Assembly: GCA_024509875.1 (NCBI GenBank)
Contig: JAMPIV010018958.1
Span: forward strand, 45,052-109,051
Reading direction: 5' to 3'
From: Oreohelix idahoensis
Lineage: Eukaryota > Mollusca > Gastropoda > Stylommatophora > Oreohelicidae
Length of the DNA: 64,000 nt
The first letter of the stretch is position 1, and each line of letters opens with the position of its first letter. The notes under the pieces were generated by a model. It was given only the letters and a program-made list of their open reading frames with translations. It ran no database searches and had not been told where the DNA came from. This document shows, in pieces, positions 32,691 to 42,646 of the stretch. Both the position numbers and the translations under genes were made by a program.

Positions 32691-33069
32691 TTTCCTATAT
32701 AGTGTTTTTGAAAGGGAATAGTTATTTTTTTCTACCCCAGTAAATATTAGACAATAAAATGTTTATTTCTTTACCAAATTTGGACAGATCAGGTGGAAGA
32801 AAAAAAGGAAAGATCCTTTACAAATCTGTGAAGTAATAGAATACAATTTTGGCTGTATAATCATTAAAAAAAAAAAAACATTACTTGCACTTTTAACAGG
32901 GTTCGTAGCGACCTGGAAAAACCTTGAAAAACCTGGAAAACGAAAAAAAAAATTCCAGGCCTTGAAAAGCCTGGAAAAATGGCTATAAGCCTTGAATTTT
33001 CCGCATCGGACCTTGAAAAATAATACGAAATCGAAAGTTCGTTACTTTGTGTCCATTTTTTGGTTATTG

Positions 33070-33340
33070 ATGGTATTTTTCGCAACAACAGACGCGACGA
33101 GTCTAAAAATAAATCTGCGTTTACGCCATTAACGCAAAGCGCCGAAAACTTCTGGAAATGGAAGTGCGCAAAGGGAAGTAAAATTGTAAAGTTACCGTAC
33201 AATTTTTACTTCCCTTTGCGCAAAGTTACCGTACAATTTTTACTTCCCTTTGCGCAGTTAAATCCATTTCCAGAAGTTTTCGGCGCTTTGCTTTAACGAC
33301 TTAAACGCAGATTTATTTTTAGCACTCGTCGTAAGTAATA
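33070..33340. repeat. large hairpin with a duplicated 34-bp centre
   Basis: Left arm gacgagtctaaaaataaatc ... cgccgaaaacttctggaaat pairs with right arm atttccagaagttttcggcg ... gatttatttttagcactcgtc. At the centre aaagttaccgtacaattttt plus acttccctttgcgc occurs twice in direct orientation (33196-33229 and 33230-33263) and pairs with the opposite strand of the left arm. Confidence 0.8.
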
Positions 33341-33374
33341 CATTCATTTATCTCATTTATAAAACCTATTTAAA

Positions 33375-34449
33375 TAACGAACAGTTTTAGTGTAAGGGGA
33401 AGTAAACTGGAGTATGTCAGTAGTTGAAATAGATTTTGAGTTATAGCACTTAGTTGCTTGTTAGCTATCGAATTATTTAGAGAGTATCTCGTGATAGTTT
33501 CGAGAGACAGATTACAGACAGCGTGAAAAGCGCTGATATATTTATTCTGTAATGTTTGAGCGGAGTGAGAATAGCTCGCGGCTAGGAGCAGATGATTGAT
33601 TGACTGAGTTGTGTTGACCGTGAGGAAGTCTCGTGTCTGCTTTTGAGCGGGACGAGTGTGTTATCTAGGGAGTGTGTTCCGGGCGTTTTGACCGGGTAGG
33701 AAGACAGTGTTTTTTGGGAAGTGTGAAATGCCTGTACAGTGCTGAATTTAAAAATGTCGACGGATTTTTCGCTGTGGGTACAGCGTAGTATGAAACTGCA
33801 GTTTTGATTATTGTGGAAATGTTTATAACTGCAGTGTGCAGTCTTTAAAGGCCATTATCTCCTGTGTGAGGAGTCTTGATTAATAAGAGTACTTTAGGCC
33901 ATGAATCATTAGCTCCTGTGAGAGGATTGTTATTGAGGATTCTTTATAGCGCTGAGTTTAATAAGAGTACTTTAGGCCATGAATCATGATATCATTGTAG
34001 CTGCCGAGTGCGCAGTTATTATGTGGTACTTTATATCTTGTGTTGTTGTGCTGTGAACGGTATTCTATGTGTATTTCATCAATGTGTTGTGACGTGAATA
34101 AACCCATATGAAATGTCATCAGTCGTTTACAACCATCCATGACTCTTGTGTACGTACCTGTGGTGTAAACGACTAAACCAACACACGCACTTAATATTAC
34201 AAGTGTGACAGGGAACTTAACACGTATTTAGAAATAGCCCCGGAGTGGGCGTGGTCTATCTGTATCGAGAACTTGTGCATCGCTTACCAGTAGACTTCTA
34301 CAGTGTTTGCCTGTGTGGCGTATATGTATGTATCAAATGTAGACATTACCAGATCCACAACACAGCAGCAACGTTAGCAGATAATCAATAAGACACCCTT
34401 ACCGTACCATACACCAATCCTTTGTATCAGTTTCAGTGACAGCCATGAT
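33375..34449 (+). repeat. left LTR of the 7.2-kb element
   Basis: 1075 bp, identical to the right LTR except ctagggagtgtg versus ctagagagagtg, T6/T5, A5/A4 and a 3-bp GTT difference. The length difference of five is fully explained. Contains aataaacccat near 34098, a candidate polyadenylation signal. Confidence 0.92.
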
Positions 34450-35397
34450 TGACTTTCACGTGCTTGACGGAGGTACAACAGTAATGACCTCCCGGATTTT
34501 CCTATTATCTTTAGGGGGGTGTAACAGTGGTGTGCTAGTTTTATAGGATCAGACACCCGCGAAATTCGCGTGATATTAATTCACAAGTGTTAGCGTGTAG
34601 CCTGAGTGGCGATAGTATATGAAAGACAGACATCACATTTGAGAGCTGTATCCAGGCCCAAGAAAAACTTATTCAGTATCAGTTAAACTGGGAACTGTTA
34701 ACTCAAGTCGCAAGTCGCAACTCGCAAGTCAAGAAATTTATTACTCAAGATTATGAGATGTCATGATATACAGTGGCGTCTGTATACCAGTACAAGTAAT
34801 CATCTGGCAGTATGAACGAGCGGTGTACCTCCTTTCAACGAAATTGACAGACGGTGACCCATTTCCTGCTTTCCTGTGCGGTGTGTTAGCACGTAGCGTG
34901 CTGAATCGAGGACCTGAGCGGAATCGAGGTGTCAAGTTCCAATGCCTTTCTGTTGTCGATTGTTTTACCATTGAACTTTGTGATATCCAGGGTGTTAACG
35001 GAAAGGAACAGAAGAGTTTTCATTCAAGATAAGTGATTATGTTTGTGATGTGAACTGTGTCACCTTAACTATGTCAACGAGCCTTCCTGTGCTTTGCATC
35101 TCCTATACTGTTGAAATCTGTTGTTTTTGTTGTCTAATTCTATATAGACATATTATTAGGATTTAGTATTGATGCTAAGTATTGATGGTTGTATGATATA
35201 GGATGACTTCCCCATATGATGTTATAAGGGTTCTTTGAAAAGGAATTGATGATACAAAGTTATGAATAATATTTTTGGTATACATACTGAACTGTGTGAA
35301 ATGGAAGGGTAATTGTCAGAACTTCTTGAAACATAAACTTGCGACATTAATAATTATATTGATATAGATATATAGTTAACTGAGTGATTGAATCACC
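34450..35397 (+). other. 5' untranslated leader of the 7.2-kb element
   Basis: Contains a short ORF (34763-35032) with no recognisable content. Immediately before the large ORF the context is aatcaccATGG, a good metazoan start. Confidence 0.55.
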
Positions 35398-37284
35398 ATG
35401 GATTTTGATAATAATCCTGCAGATATAAGGCCTATGTTGGAAAGTGCATTGTTAATAGGTAGAGATGAAAAGGGATTGAGAGGTCCAAGACTTGGAGTAT
35501 GGATCATGGACGATTTGTTGGTTAATGTGTCAGTATCCCTAAAGTTATTTGCTGAACATAACTTTAAGCTTCTTTGTAATTCAATAATGGCTAAGGATTT
35601 GATTGATTTGTTACAGCACCTTCGTGTGTTTTTGAAACAGTATATTGAGCTTGAGCACGGACATGTAGTTCAAAGGATATTCAAAATAATCCACAACGGT
35701 AATCCTGATGAGCAGAAAAAGGAATTAGGAAATGAGAATCAATTAAAAATCAACAAACAAAATGCTCTACAGGAAAGAGCCAATTTTCTACAGGATATTG
35801 CCGAAAAGAAGGAATTAAGAGAAACAGTGTCGAGACTAACACATGATCTAGATAAGTCAAACACGGAACTTACTAAAGTGCAAGCGGCGTTAGATGCTGC
35901 ATTGGGCAAAATCAAAGATTTGGAAGATCAAGTGCATTATAGAGATGGTGAAGTAAGTGATCTCAAGCAACAACTTCAGGAAAACAAAGAGAGGTGTAGT
36001 AAATTGGAAGCTGAGACAACTGACCGTGATAGGTCGTATACAAACACACTTCTTGATTTGTTGAATAAAGTAAATTCTGGTATTGAAGAAGAGAATTATA
36101 CTGTATTTCCAAATGAAGTTGAAGAACTAATGAATGATGAGGATAGTGAGAATGAAACACGACAACTAAGTGTAAATGAAGAAAAGGATGAGAAAGACAA
36201 ATTAGAAGAGTTAACGACTGAGAGAGAGAAGATGATTAAGATTGAGAGATTGTTAACAGAGGAGAGAAGTAAAGTTTTGACATTTGACAAATTAAATAGG
36301 AAATTAAGTGAAGAAATTTCACAAAAAAATGTTGAAATTGCAGAAAGTACAAAAAGGGTAGAGGGTCTACTCGATGTTATTTTAAACAGCGGAATATGGT
36401 CTACTGTCAATGTTGACAATACTAGACAGAAAGTTGTTTGCCAACAGGTTAAAAAGATCCAGCCCTATACAATCTTTGCGGATAGAAAGGTTAAATGTAA
36501 TGAACAAATATCTTTTCGGGGAAAATATAACTTTCGAAGATCTTTTGATTCTGCTTCCAATAGCAACGAATCTTGGCGGAAGTGTAATAGAGAGAATGAT
36601 AAGGTAACAGTCAGTCCTGAGAGATTTCAAGCTAAAAGCCTAAAGATTAAACGAGTAACTGATTTTGGAAGTTCTCAGAAGATGATAGCAAGGGATAAAG
36701 TTATAAGTAGTGGTTCCAAGGATGAAACCCATTATAGGCGTAACGATAAAGATACTTATAGATCTGCAGATGATACTGCAAACAAGCATATTGTCAAAGA
36801 AAAGAATGGAAAGAGTTTTTGTAGGAGAGATGTTTCTAAGGTTAGAAAGTACCAAGGAAATTCATATGATAATAATTTTCCTTCTCAGAGAGATAAGAGA
36901 CAAGTTAATGTATCTCAACAGTTTAATTCTCAGAATTTTGAAAATAATGGTACAGACAAATACAAGAAGAGTTTTCAATCGTGCAATAATTTTTCTGACA
37001 GATTTTTTGTGCGGAGTAGAAACGTTAATCATAACAAGCCTAACTGGGATTATAGACATAATAATAGTCTCAAACAAAGAGGAAATGATGATAAATATTT
37101 TGATCAAACGACGAATAAGTGCAATTATGCGAATTTTGCTCGACATGAGCCTAGAAGCATTGTTATTAAGCAAAGTAGCAATGATAATGATGTCACAAAT
37201 ACTACTGCTTGTTATGTTTCTGATTTTGAAAGAGCAGCACGCTGTTGTGAACTTAAAGGAAGAGTCGATGACAGCGTGGGGTGA
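35398..37284 (+). CDS. 628-aa coiled-coil/basic protein, gag-like, unrecognised
   Basis: Intact frame from ATG in good context to a stop. Residues 1-115: mixed aliphatic segment (MLESALLIGRDEKGLRGPRL, LLQHLRVFLKQYIELEHGH). Residues ~120-215 and ~250-330: Glu/Lys/Leu heptads (ETVSRLTHDLDKSNTELTKV; KLNRKLSEEISQKNVEIAES), predicted coiled coil. Residues ~345-600: strongly basic, Asn/Arg/Ser/aromatic-rich, low complexity, with a few scattered Cys but no CCHC. The tail is ACYVSDFERAARCCELKG. Layout (assembly domain, coiled coil, basic tail) and position between leader and 3' region suggest a Gag/nucleocapsid role, but I recognise no family. The sole gene of the element. Confidence 0.8.
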   Translation: MDFDNNPADIRPMLESALLIGRDEKGLRGPRLGVWIMDDLLVNVSVSLKLFAEHNFKLLCNSIMAKDLIDLLQHLRVFLKQYIELEHGHVVQRIFKIIHNGNPDEQKKELGNENQLKINKQNALQERANFLQDIAEKKELRETVSRLTHDLDKSNTELTKVQAALDAALGKIKDLEDQVHYRDGEVSDLKQQLQENKERCSKLEAETTDRDRSYTNTLLDLLNKVNSGIEEENYTVFPNEVEELMNDEDSENETRQLSVNEEKDEKDKLEELTTEREKMIKIERLLTEERSKVLTFDKLNRKLSEEISQKNVEIAESTKRVEGLLDVILNSGIWSTVNVDNTRQKVVCQQVKKIQPYTIFADRKVKCNEQISFRGKYNFRRSFDSASNSNESWRKCNRENDKVTVSPERFQAKSLKIKRVTDFGSSQKMIARDKVISSGSKDETHYRRNDKDTYRSADDTANKHIVKEKNGKSFCRRDVSKVRKYQGNSYDNNFPSQRDKRQVNVSQQFNSQNFENNGTDKYKKSFQSCNNFSDRFFVRSRNVNHNKPNWDYRHNNSLKQRGNDDKYFDQTTNKCNYANFARHEPRSIVIKQSSNDNDVTNTTACYVSDFERAARCCELKGRVDDSVG

Positions 37285-39505
37285 CCAGATTTCCACACGA
37301 ACCACAGTGCGGGGTAATTGTTTGTTTAACCTCTCCGTTGTTCGTAGTAAATTTCACCATTCATTAAAATGGAATTTTCATTTGTATTTTTTGAACAGAG
37401 GCGACTTCTTGATATGGGTCAGCGCTCCTGTTTACGTTAACGGCTGTTTACGGTAGCGACAAGAATATAGGTCAAGATTGTGCCCGAGTGAGTGTTTTCT
37501 CAAGCAGAACATATCAGCGTGCTAACCATGATTCGACGTTTTACCCCTAGTGTTTATGAGATGTCGGCAAGACCTATGGAGATTTTTTTTTGTTTGCGTT
37601 TGATTTTTGTTTTGTTTGTTTATTAGGACAGTAGATGTTAATGTATTCTATTGCATAGATCATTATAGGTTGTTATATTATGATCATCATCTTTACGCAT
37701 CATTTGATGTCTATTGTTTTTTTTTATATGTATGACTGTTTTAATTATAAATTAGTTCATTTCGATGCTATTTTTATACTATTGTGTTTTGGATAATATG
37801 TAGTATGTTAGATGGTAGTGACGTGTTGTTTACTATTCATGAATGCAATGAGCAGATTTATATTTAACCTTACTGGTTACAAACTTATGCCTATTTTTTA
37901 TACTCTGGTGTAGAACTTGCAGTTTTTTTTTTTGGTATTTGTTTTACAGATGTGTTGGGTAGAATAGTTTTGTACATGATGAGTTTGTTAGCCCTATGCA
38001 CATACTCATTAGTTGTAATGTTACAATAATTATTTTTAATATATCAGATGGAGATAAATATAAATTTATAACTGAATAACACTATAGCTAAGCTGAACGT
38101 GATTGTCAGCCGGAAATATTTAAAAGTTTAAATTGAACTGTATAGAGAAAATTAACAGCGGTTGCTGATATTGTTATTGGATTGAGAAATCTAGAGATCT
38201 GATTTAAGCACTTGCTTAACATACATTACGTTGTTTTCATGTATTTGCAAACTTGTATGTTGGTAATAGTGTGTTTTTCTATGTGTTTCTTGTGATGTAT
38301 TTTTGAAAAATTTACACGGGTTGTTTAGTGTTTGCTTAGATGCAGGAATTGTTATATGTCTCTCATTTTGCTAAAGCTAGTTTTTTTGTTAATTTGTTAA
38401 TTATAGATTTGAATTAATTAAATTAAAATACTATTTTTATGTAACTTAGCATTACGAAATATTTTTGTACTGTATTTTTTGGAAAATATTTTTTTCCCAG
38501 ACATTGTAATTTTTTATTTTTGGTTTTGTATATGCCTAGCGTTTGACTATGTGCTATGTCTGATATGTAGAGTAATGTTAGTTCTTTAAAGAAAGTTTTT
38601 TGTTTGTTTTTGGATGTTATGTTGTATTAGCGCTTGATTATGCGTTGGTCTTGTAGCAATGCTATCACTTTTTTTGTGTGGTGTCGATAATTTATTGTTG
38701 ATTATGTATAACTTGTATAACTTGTTTAAATTACTGATTATGTTTTGTTTAGTTATAAACTATTTTTTTTGTAGTATTAGTATAGGAATACTTTGTTATT
38801 TTCTTTTGTGCTTTTCGATCGTGTTTGTATGTATTTTGAAATACGTTGTTGATCTAAATACTTCTTTGTATACATTTTTATCAACGATCTCTATATTCAT
38901 ACCTTTTGCTTTCTATCTGTCTCTGTTGATTATCCTTCATTCCATTCCTTCTTTTCTATTGTCTTTTCAGTATGGTTTCATATTTTGTTTACATTTCGTG
39001 CTTTATTTACGTTTCACTTCATTTTTCTTGTATACTTCTTCTTTCGCTTCTTAAACTTTCATTCTATGTATTGTTACTTTAATGGTATAACTTAATATAG
39101 TGTAACTACTTGTGATATTTGTAATTATTTTACATATAACAAATTGTTTGAATGTAATATTATTGTTTTTTCCTCATATTCTGATTTCATACTTACCTTT
39201 ATTACGGATCATTTTTTCGTTTGCTTGATCTTGTCTTTTCTTGTACTATCGGTTGTTTCCTATTTAGTTGTGCTGTATTCACTTAACTTGGTTTTGTAAT
39301 ACATTATTTTTGGTATGCTTAGTTGATTACATTGGATACTTCATTTTTACATTTCACTTAATGCTTATATTTTGTAGATGTCTTATCTTAACTTAACTTA
39401 AAGTAATTCTTATACGCATATGTTAGAGTTTCATTGTCCTCTTAATCTTTTTTGGTTTTGGGGAATGTATTTGTCAAAAAATTGATAGAATCAATTTTTT
39501 TCTCT
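37285..39505 (+). other. non-coding 3' region of the 7.2-kb element
   Basis: 2.2 kb, very T-rich. The 131-codon frame at 38659-39054 is hydrophobic text produced by the T-richness; no pol remnants were seen in any frame. Confidence 0.6.
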
Positions 39506-39520
39506 GGGGGTGAGGTAAGA
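39506..39520 (+). promoter_or_regulatory. polypurine tract of the 7.2-kb element
   Basis: GGGGGTGAGGTAAGA immediately before TGTAACGAAC. Confidence 0.8.
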
Positions 39521-40592
39521 TGTAACGAACAGTTTTAGTGTAAGGGGAAGTAAACTGGAGTATGTCAGTAGTTGAAATAGATTTTGAGTTATAGCACTTA
39601 GTTGCTTGTTAGCTATCGAATTATTTAGAGAGTATCTCGTGATAGTTTCGAGAGACAGATTACAGACAGCGTGAAAAGCGCTGATATATTTATTCTGTAA
39701 TGTTTGAGCGGAGTGAGAATAGCTCGCGGCTAGGAGCAGATGATTGATTGACTGAGTTGTGTTGACCGTGAGGAAGTCTCGTGTCTGCTTTTGAGCGGGA
39801 CGAGTGTGTTATCTAGAGAGAGTGTTCCGGGCGTTTTGACCGGGTAGGAAGACAGTGTTTTTGGGAAGTGTGAAATGCCTGTACAGTGCTGAATTTAAAA
39901 TGTCGACGGATTTTTCGCTGTGGGTACAGCGTAGTATGAAACTGCAGTTTTGATTATTGTGGAAATGTTTATAACTGCAGTGTGCAGTCTTTAAAGGCCA
40001 TTATCTCCTGTGTGAGGAGTCTTGATTAATAAGAGTACTTTAGGCCATGAATCATTAGCTCCTGTGAGAGGATTGTTATTGAGGATTCTTTATAGCGCTG
40101 AGTTTAATAAGAGTACTTTAGGCCATGAATCATGATATCATTGTAGCTGCCGAGTGCGCAGTTATTATGTGGTACTTTATATCTTGTGTTGTGCTGTGAA
40201 CGGTATTCTATGTGTATTTCATCAATGTGTTGTGACGTGAATAAACCCATATGAAATGTCATCAGTCGTTTACAACCATCCATGACTCTTGTGTACGTAC
40301 CTGTGGTGTAAACGACTAAACCAACACACGCACTTAATATTACAAGTGTGACAGGGAACTTAACACGTATTTAGAAATAGCCCCGGAGTGGGCGTGGTCT
40401 ATCTGTATCGAGAACTTGTGCATCGCTTACCAGTAGACTTCTACAGTGTTTGCCTGTGTGGCGTATATGTATGTATCAAATGTAGACATTACCAGATCCA
40501 CAACACAGCAGCAACGTTAGCAGATAATCAATAAGACACCCTTACCGTACCATACACCAATCCTTTGTATCAGTTTCAGTGACAGCCATGAT
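39521..40592 (+). repeat. right LTR of the 7.2-kb element
   Basis: Starts TGTAACGAAC after the polypurine tract. The common part ends gacagccatgat at 40592, beyond which left and right copies diverge. Confidence 0.92.
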
Positions 40593-40689
40593 CACATTGA
40601 CTGTAATTTTCACAATTTTGTGGATAGGCCTGTTATTTAAAAAAAAAATTAAATTAAATTTTTTAAAAAAAAATTGGATCCTATTTTTA

Positions 40690-40800
40690 TATTATTTCTT
40701 AGTTGAAACTGCCCTGGTCAATGGGCACATAACCTATAACACTGCCAACTCTACAAAAAAAGATCAAAGCGAAGATCAGGATGTCAGTATGACTTATTGA
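40690..40800 (+). pseudogene. piggyBac transposase fragment before the SINE
   Basis: FLYYFLVETALVNGHITYNT resembles the 'FyyLLDvAlVNAyIlYk' segment of piggyBac transposases that follows the catalytic core. The upstream part is lost to low-complexity sequence and the LTR element. The frame ends at TGA just before the SINE target site. Confidence 0.5.
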
Positions 40801-40808
40801 ACCTGCTA

Positions 40809-41159
40809 GGAGCCGCGCTAGCGTAGTGGTTACCACACCGCTCTGGCGACCGGGTGATTCAGGATCAAACCCGGGCGACGGCATTTGAGGATTTTTTCGC
40901 TGACCGGGATTTGGACTGGATTAACTCGAGACCTGGCGAGGACATTTGAAGAGTGTCATCGACCAGGGATTGGCGGCTCCTGAGCCGACCCAGCTCTAAT
41001 GGGTACCTCCGAAATCGGCGAGTATCTGCCTGAATGGCGAGGGACACCTGTCTCTGTACAAGAAAAAAGGGATACTCGCGTAAAATCAATGTCAGGTTAG
41101 ACATTAATAATAACCTGAGATTTCGCCTCGAGTATTAGCGGGCGTACGAAGAAAAAAAA
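40809..41159 (+). mobile_element. tRNA-derived SINE with 13-bp target duplication
   Basis: ATTGAACCTGCTA at 40796-40808 is repeated at 41160-41172. The head contains A box TAGCGTAGTGG and B box GGATCAAACCC with normal spacing. The body runs ~270 bp and the 3' end is an A run (gaagaaaaaaaaa). It sits inside the piggyBac transposase sequence. Its body differs from the 25-kb SINE. Confidence 0.88.
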
Positions 41160-41456
41160 ATTGAACCTGCTATTCTTCGACACAATGTGACACCTTCAAA
41201 ACCACAGGTCACAACAACACGACTTACTGAGCACCACTTCATTGATAAATATGAAAGGGCAAGGTACAAACCAGACTGTAAAGTGTGTAAGGCTGCAGGG
41301 AACAGAAGCCAGACTTGCATGTACTGCCCAGATTGCAATGTACCTCTATGCCTGATACCCTGCTTCAAGTTATACCACATAGTCAAGGATTATCAACGTG
41401 GATCGTTGACAAAGACTCTTGCAGAGGCCTACAGCTACCACTCCAACCCCAGTTAA
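41160..41456 (+). pseudogene. piggyBac transposase C-terminal cysteine-rich domain
   Basis: Open frame from the SINE target site to a stop: HFIDKYERARYKPDCKVC, then CMYCPDCNVPLCLIPCFKLYH. The pattern RxxCxxC...CxxCxxPLCxxPCFxxYH is the C-terminal zinc-binding domain of piggyBac transposases. It identifies the surrounding TTAA element as piggyBac-type. Confidence 0.85.
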
Positions 41457-41994
41457 TGAAAAAAGCAGCTCAGACTCCAACTAGAGGTACTTAACTACTC
41501 AAACATTTACAAACGCTCATTGTCAGATGCCACAGACGCAGAATACATTAAAAAAAGACAAACACGAAAAATACAGTTTTTTTTAAACATTTTATTCCAA
41601 TTTTATTAGCCTTTTATGTTGATATACCTGGTTAATCGTTAAATCAATACGTCAATCAAGCTTATTTTATTCATTACCATCCATGTCACTAACATTTTAT
41701 TGCGCTGATGTTGAACAAATTCACTAAAAACTTGGAAAAGATGTCTGTTTTTCAATCTTTTATGAATTTAAAAAAAAAAAAAAGTTCTTTTTAACAGAAA
41801 TCTGCAAACACCCTTGGTAATGGGAGACGGTAATGCTCCGGATTGCTGATCAGCAAAGTGATAATTGTATCTGAGAAAATTAGATGAGGAAAATATTAGA
41901 GTTTCCCATCCTTGAAAATCACGTGCTGGACCTGGAAAAACCTGGAAAAAGCCTGGAAAATGCTTGAAGAAATTTGCTATGAACCCTGTTTTAA

Positions 41995-42397
41995 AAACAA
42001 ATAAGGGGAGAGTAAAAAAAACAAAAAACTTGTATTTTGAGCTAGCTTAGGTCTCTGAAGCATGTGAGGATGTGGAAGCAGCTGCCACAGGCTGCAGTAG
42101 AAAATACTGTTCCAAGAATTCAGTAAAAAGAAGTTTTAAAAACAATGTAGTTTAGAACCACATTCTTCATTTAAATTACAAATAAATAACTCTTAAACAG
42201 AGGAGCTTGTCCAGTTGAGGGGGGCAGCTGTTTTATACTTGTTTCATAATTTTAGGCAACTCTTTTCTATGATGTTTATACTGTCAGGGTCTGCCATTTC
42301 ATTACAGTAGTGTTAAAAAGCTTCAAAAAATATATAATGATTTGGATGATAAAAAGTGGCACATGTTTATGTTAATAAGTTAGTAACTGACCTAAGG
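41995..42397. other. intronic sequence, nothing recognised
   Basis: AT-rich, no border or domain. Confidence 0.4.
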
Positions 42398-42410
42398 GAT
42401 TTGTAAATTA

Positions 42411-42633
42411 CTTACTTACTTAGTCATTCCTCTTCTACCGTGAGGTGTAGAGGTTTGGAAGAGAGAGCGCCGTACTATCCTATCGGTGGTCATCCTCCTG
42501 GCCTGGTTCCATTCTAGTCCTTCAAAGATTGTCTAATGTTGTCCTCCCATCGGACTCTGGGTCATCCTGGAGGTCTGGATCCCTGGCTCTTAGTTTCCCA
42601 TGCTTGTCATGGTAGCCAATCTTCTCCCATTCT
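42411..42633 (-). mobile_element. 5'-truncated RTE-like LINE tail with 13-bp target duplication
   Basis: GATTTGTAAATTA at 42398-42410 and 42634-42646 flanks 223 bp ending (on minus) in the (TAAG)n tail. Same family as 24307-24786; the shared text includes tcctcctggcctggttccat. Confidence 0.88.
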
Positions 42634-42646
42634 GATTTGTAAATTA

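Larger units (their letters stand above)
33375..40592 (+). mobile_element. LTR-flanked element (7.2 kb) with a single gag-like ORF and no pol
   Basis: Direct repeats 33375-34449 and 39521-40592 flank 5.07 kb. A polypurine tract lies directly upstream of the right repeat, which begins TGTAACGAAC. The left repeat lacks the TG (reads AATAACG). No PBS starting TGG was found next to the left LTR and no target duplication is visible, so a border deletion or recombination is likely. The LTRs differ by two substitutions and three small indels (one T, one A, GTT), indicating a young element. The only long ORF is 35398-37284. The element has no protease, RT, RNase H or integrase, so it must depend on another element. 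Confidence 0.8.
32893..41994 (+). mobile_element. piggyBac-type element, interrupted by an LTR element and a SINE
   Basis: TTAA (32893-32896) precedes CAGGGTTCGTAGCGACC; at the right end the inverse CAGGGTTCATAGC lies at 41976-41988, followed by TT and then TTAA (41991-41994). Both ends carry CCTGGAAAAA-type words in the same orientation. Inside are a 250-bp hairpin (33070-33340) and the 3' part of a piggyBac transposase (40690-41456). The middle of the transposase is missing, so the element is a defective host for later insertions. Confidence 0.65.

Noticed and set aside
38659..39054. 131-aa hydrophobic ORF (possible envelope or membrane protein)
   Set aside because: It lies in extremely T-rich DNA, where Phe/Leu/Ile runs arise by composition; no signal peptide pattern or family resemblance.
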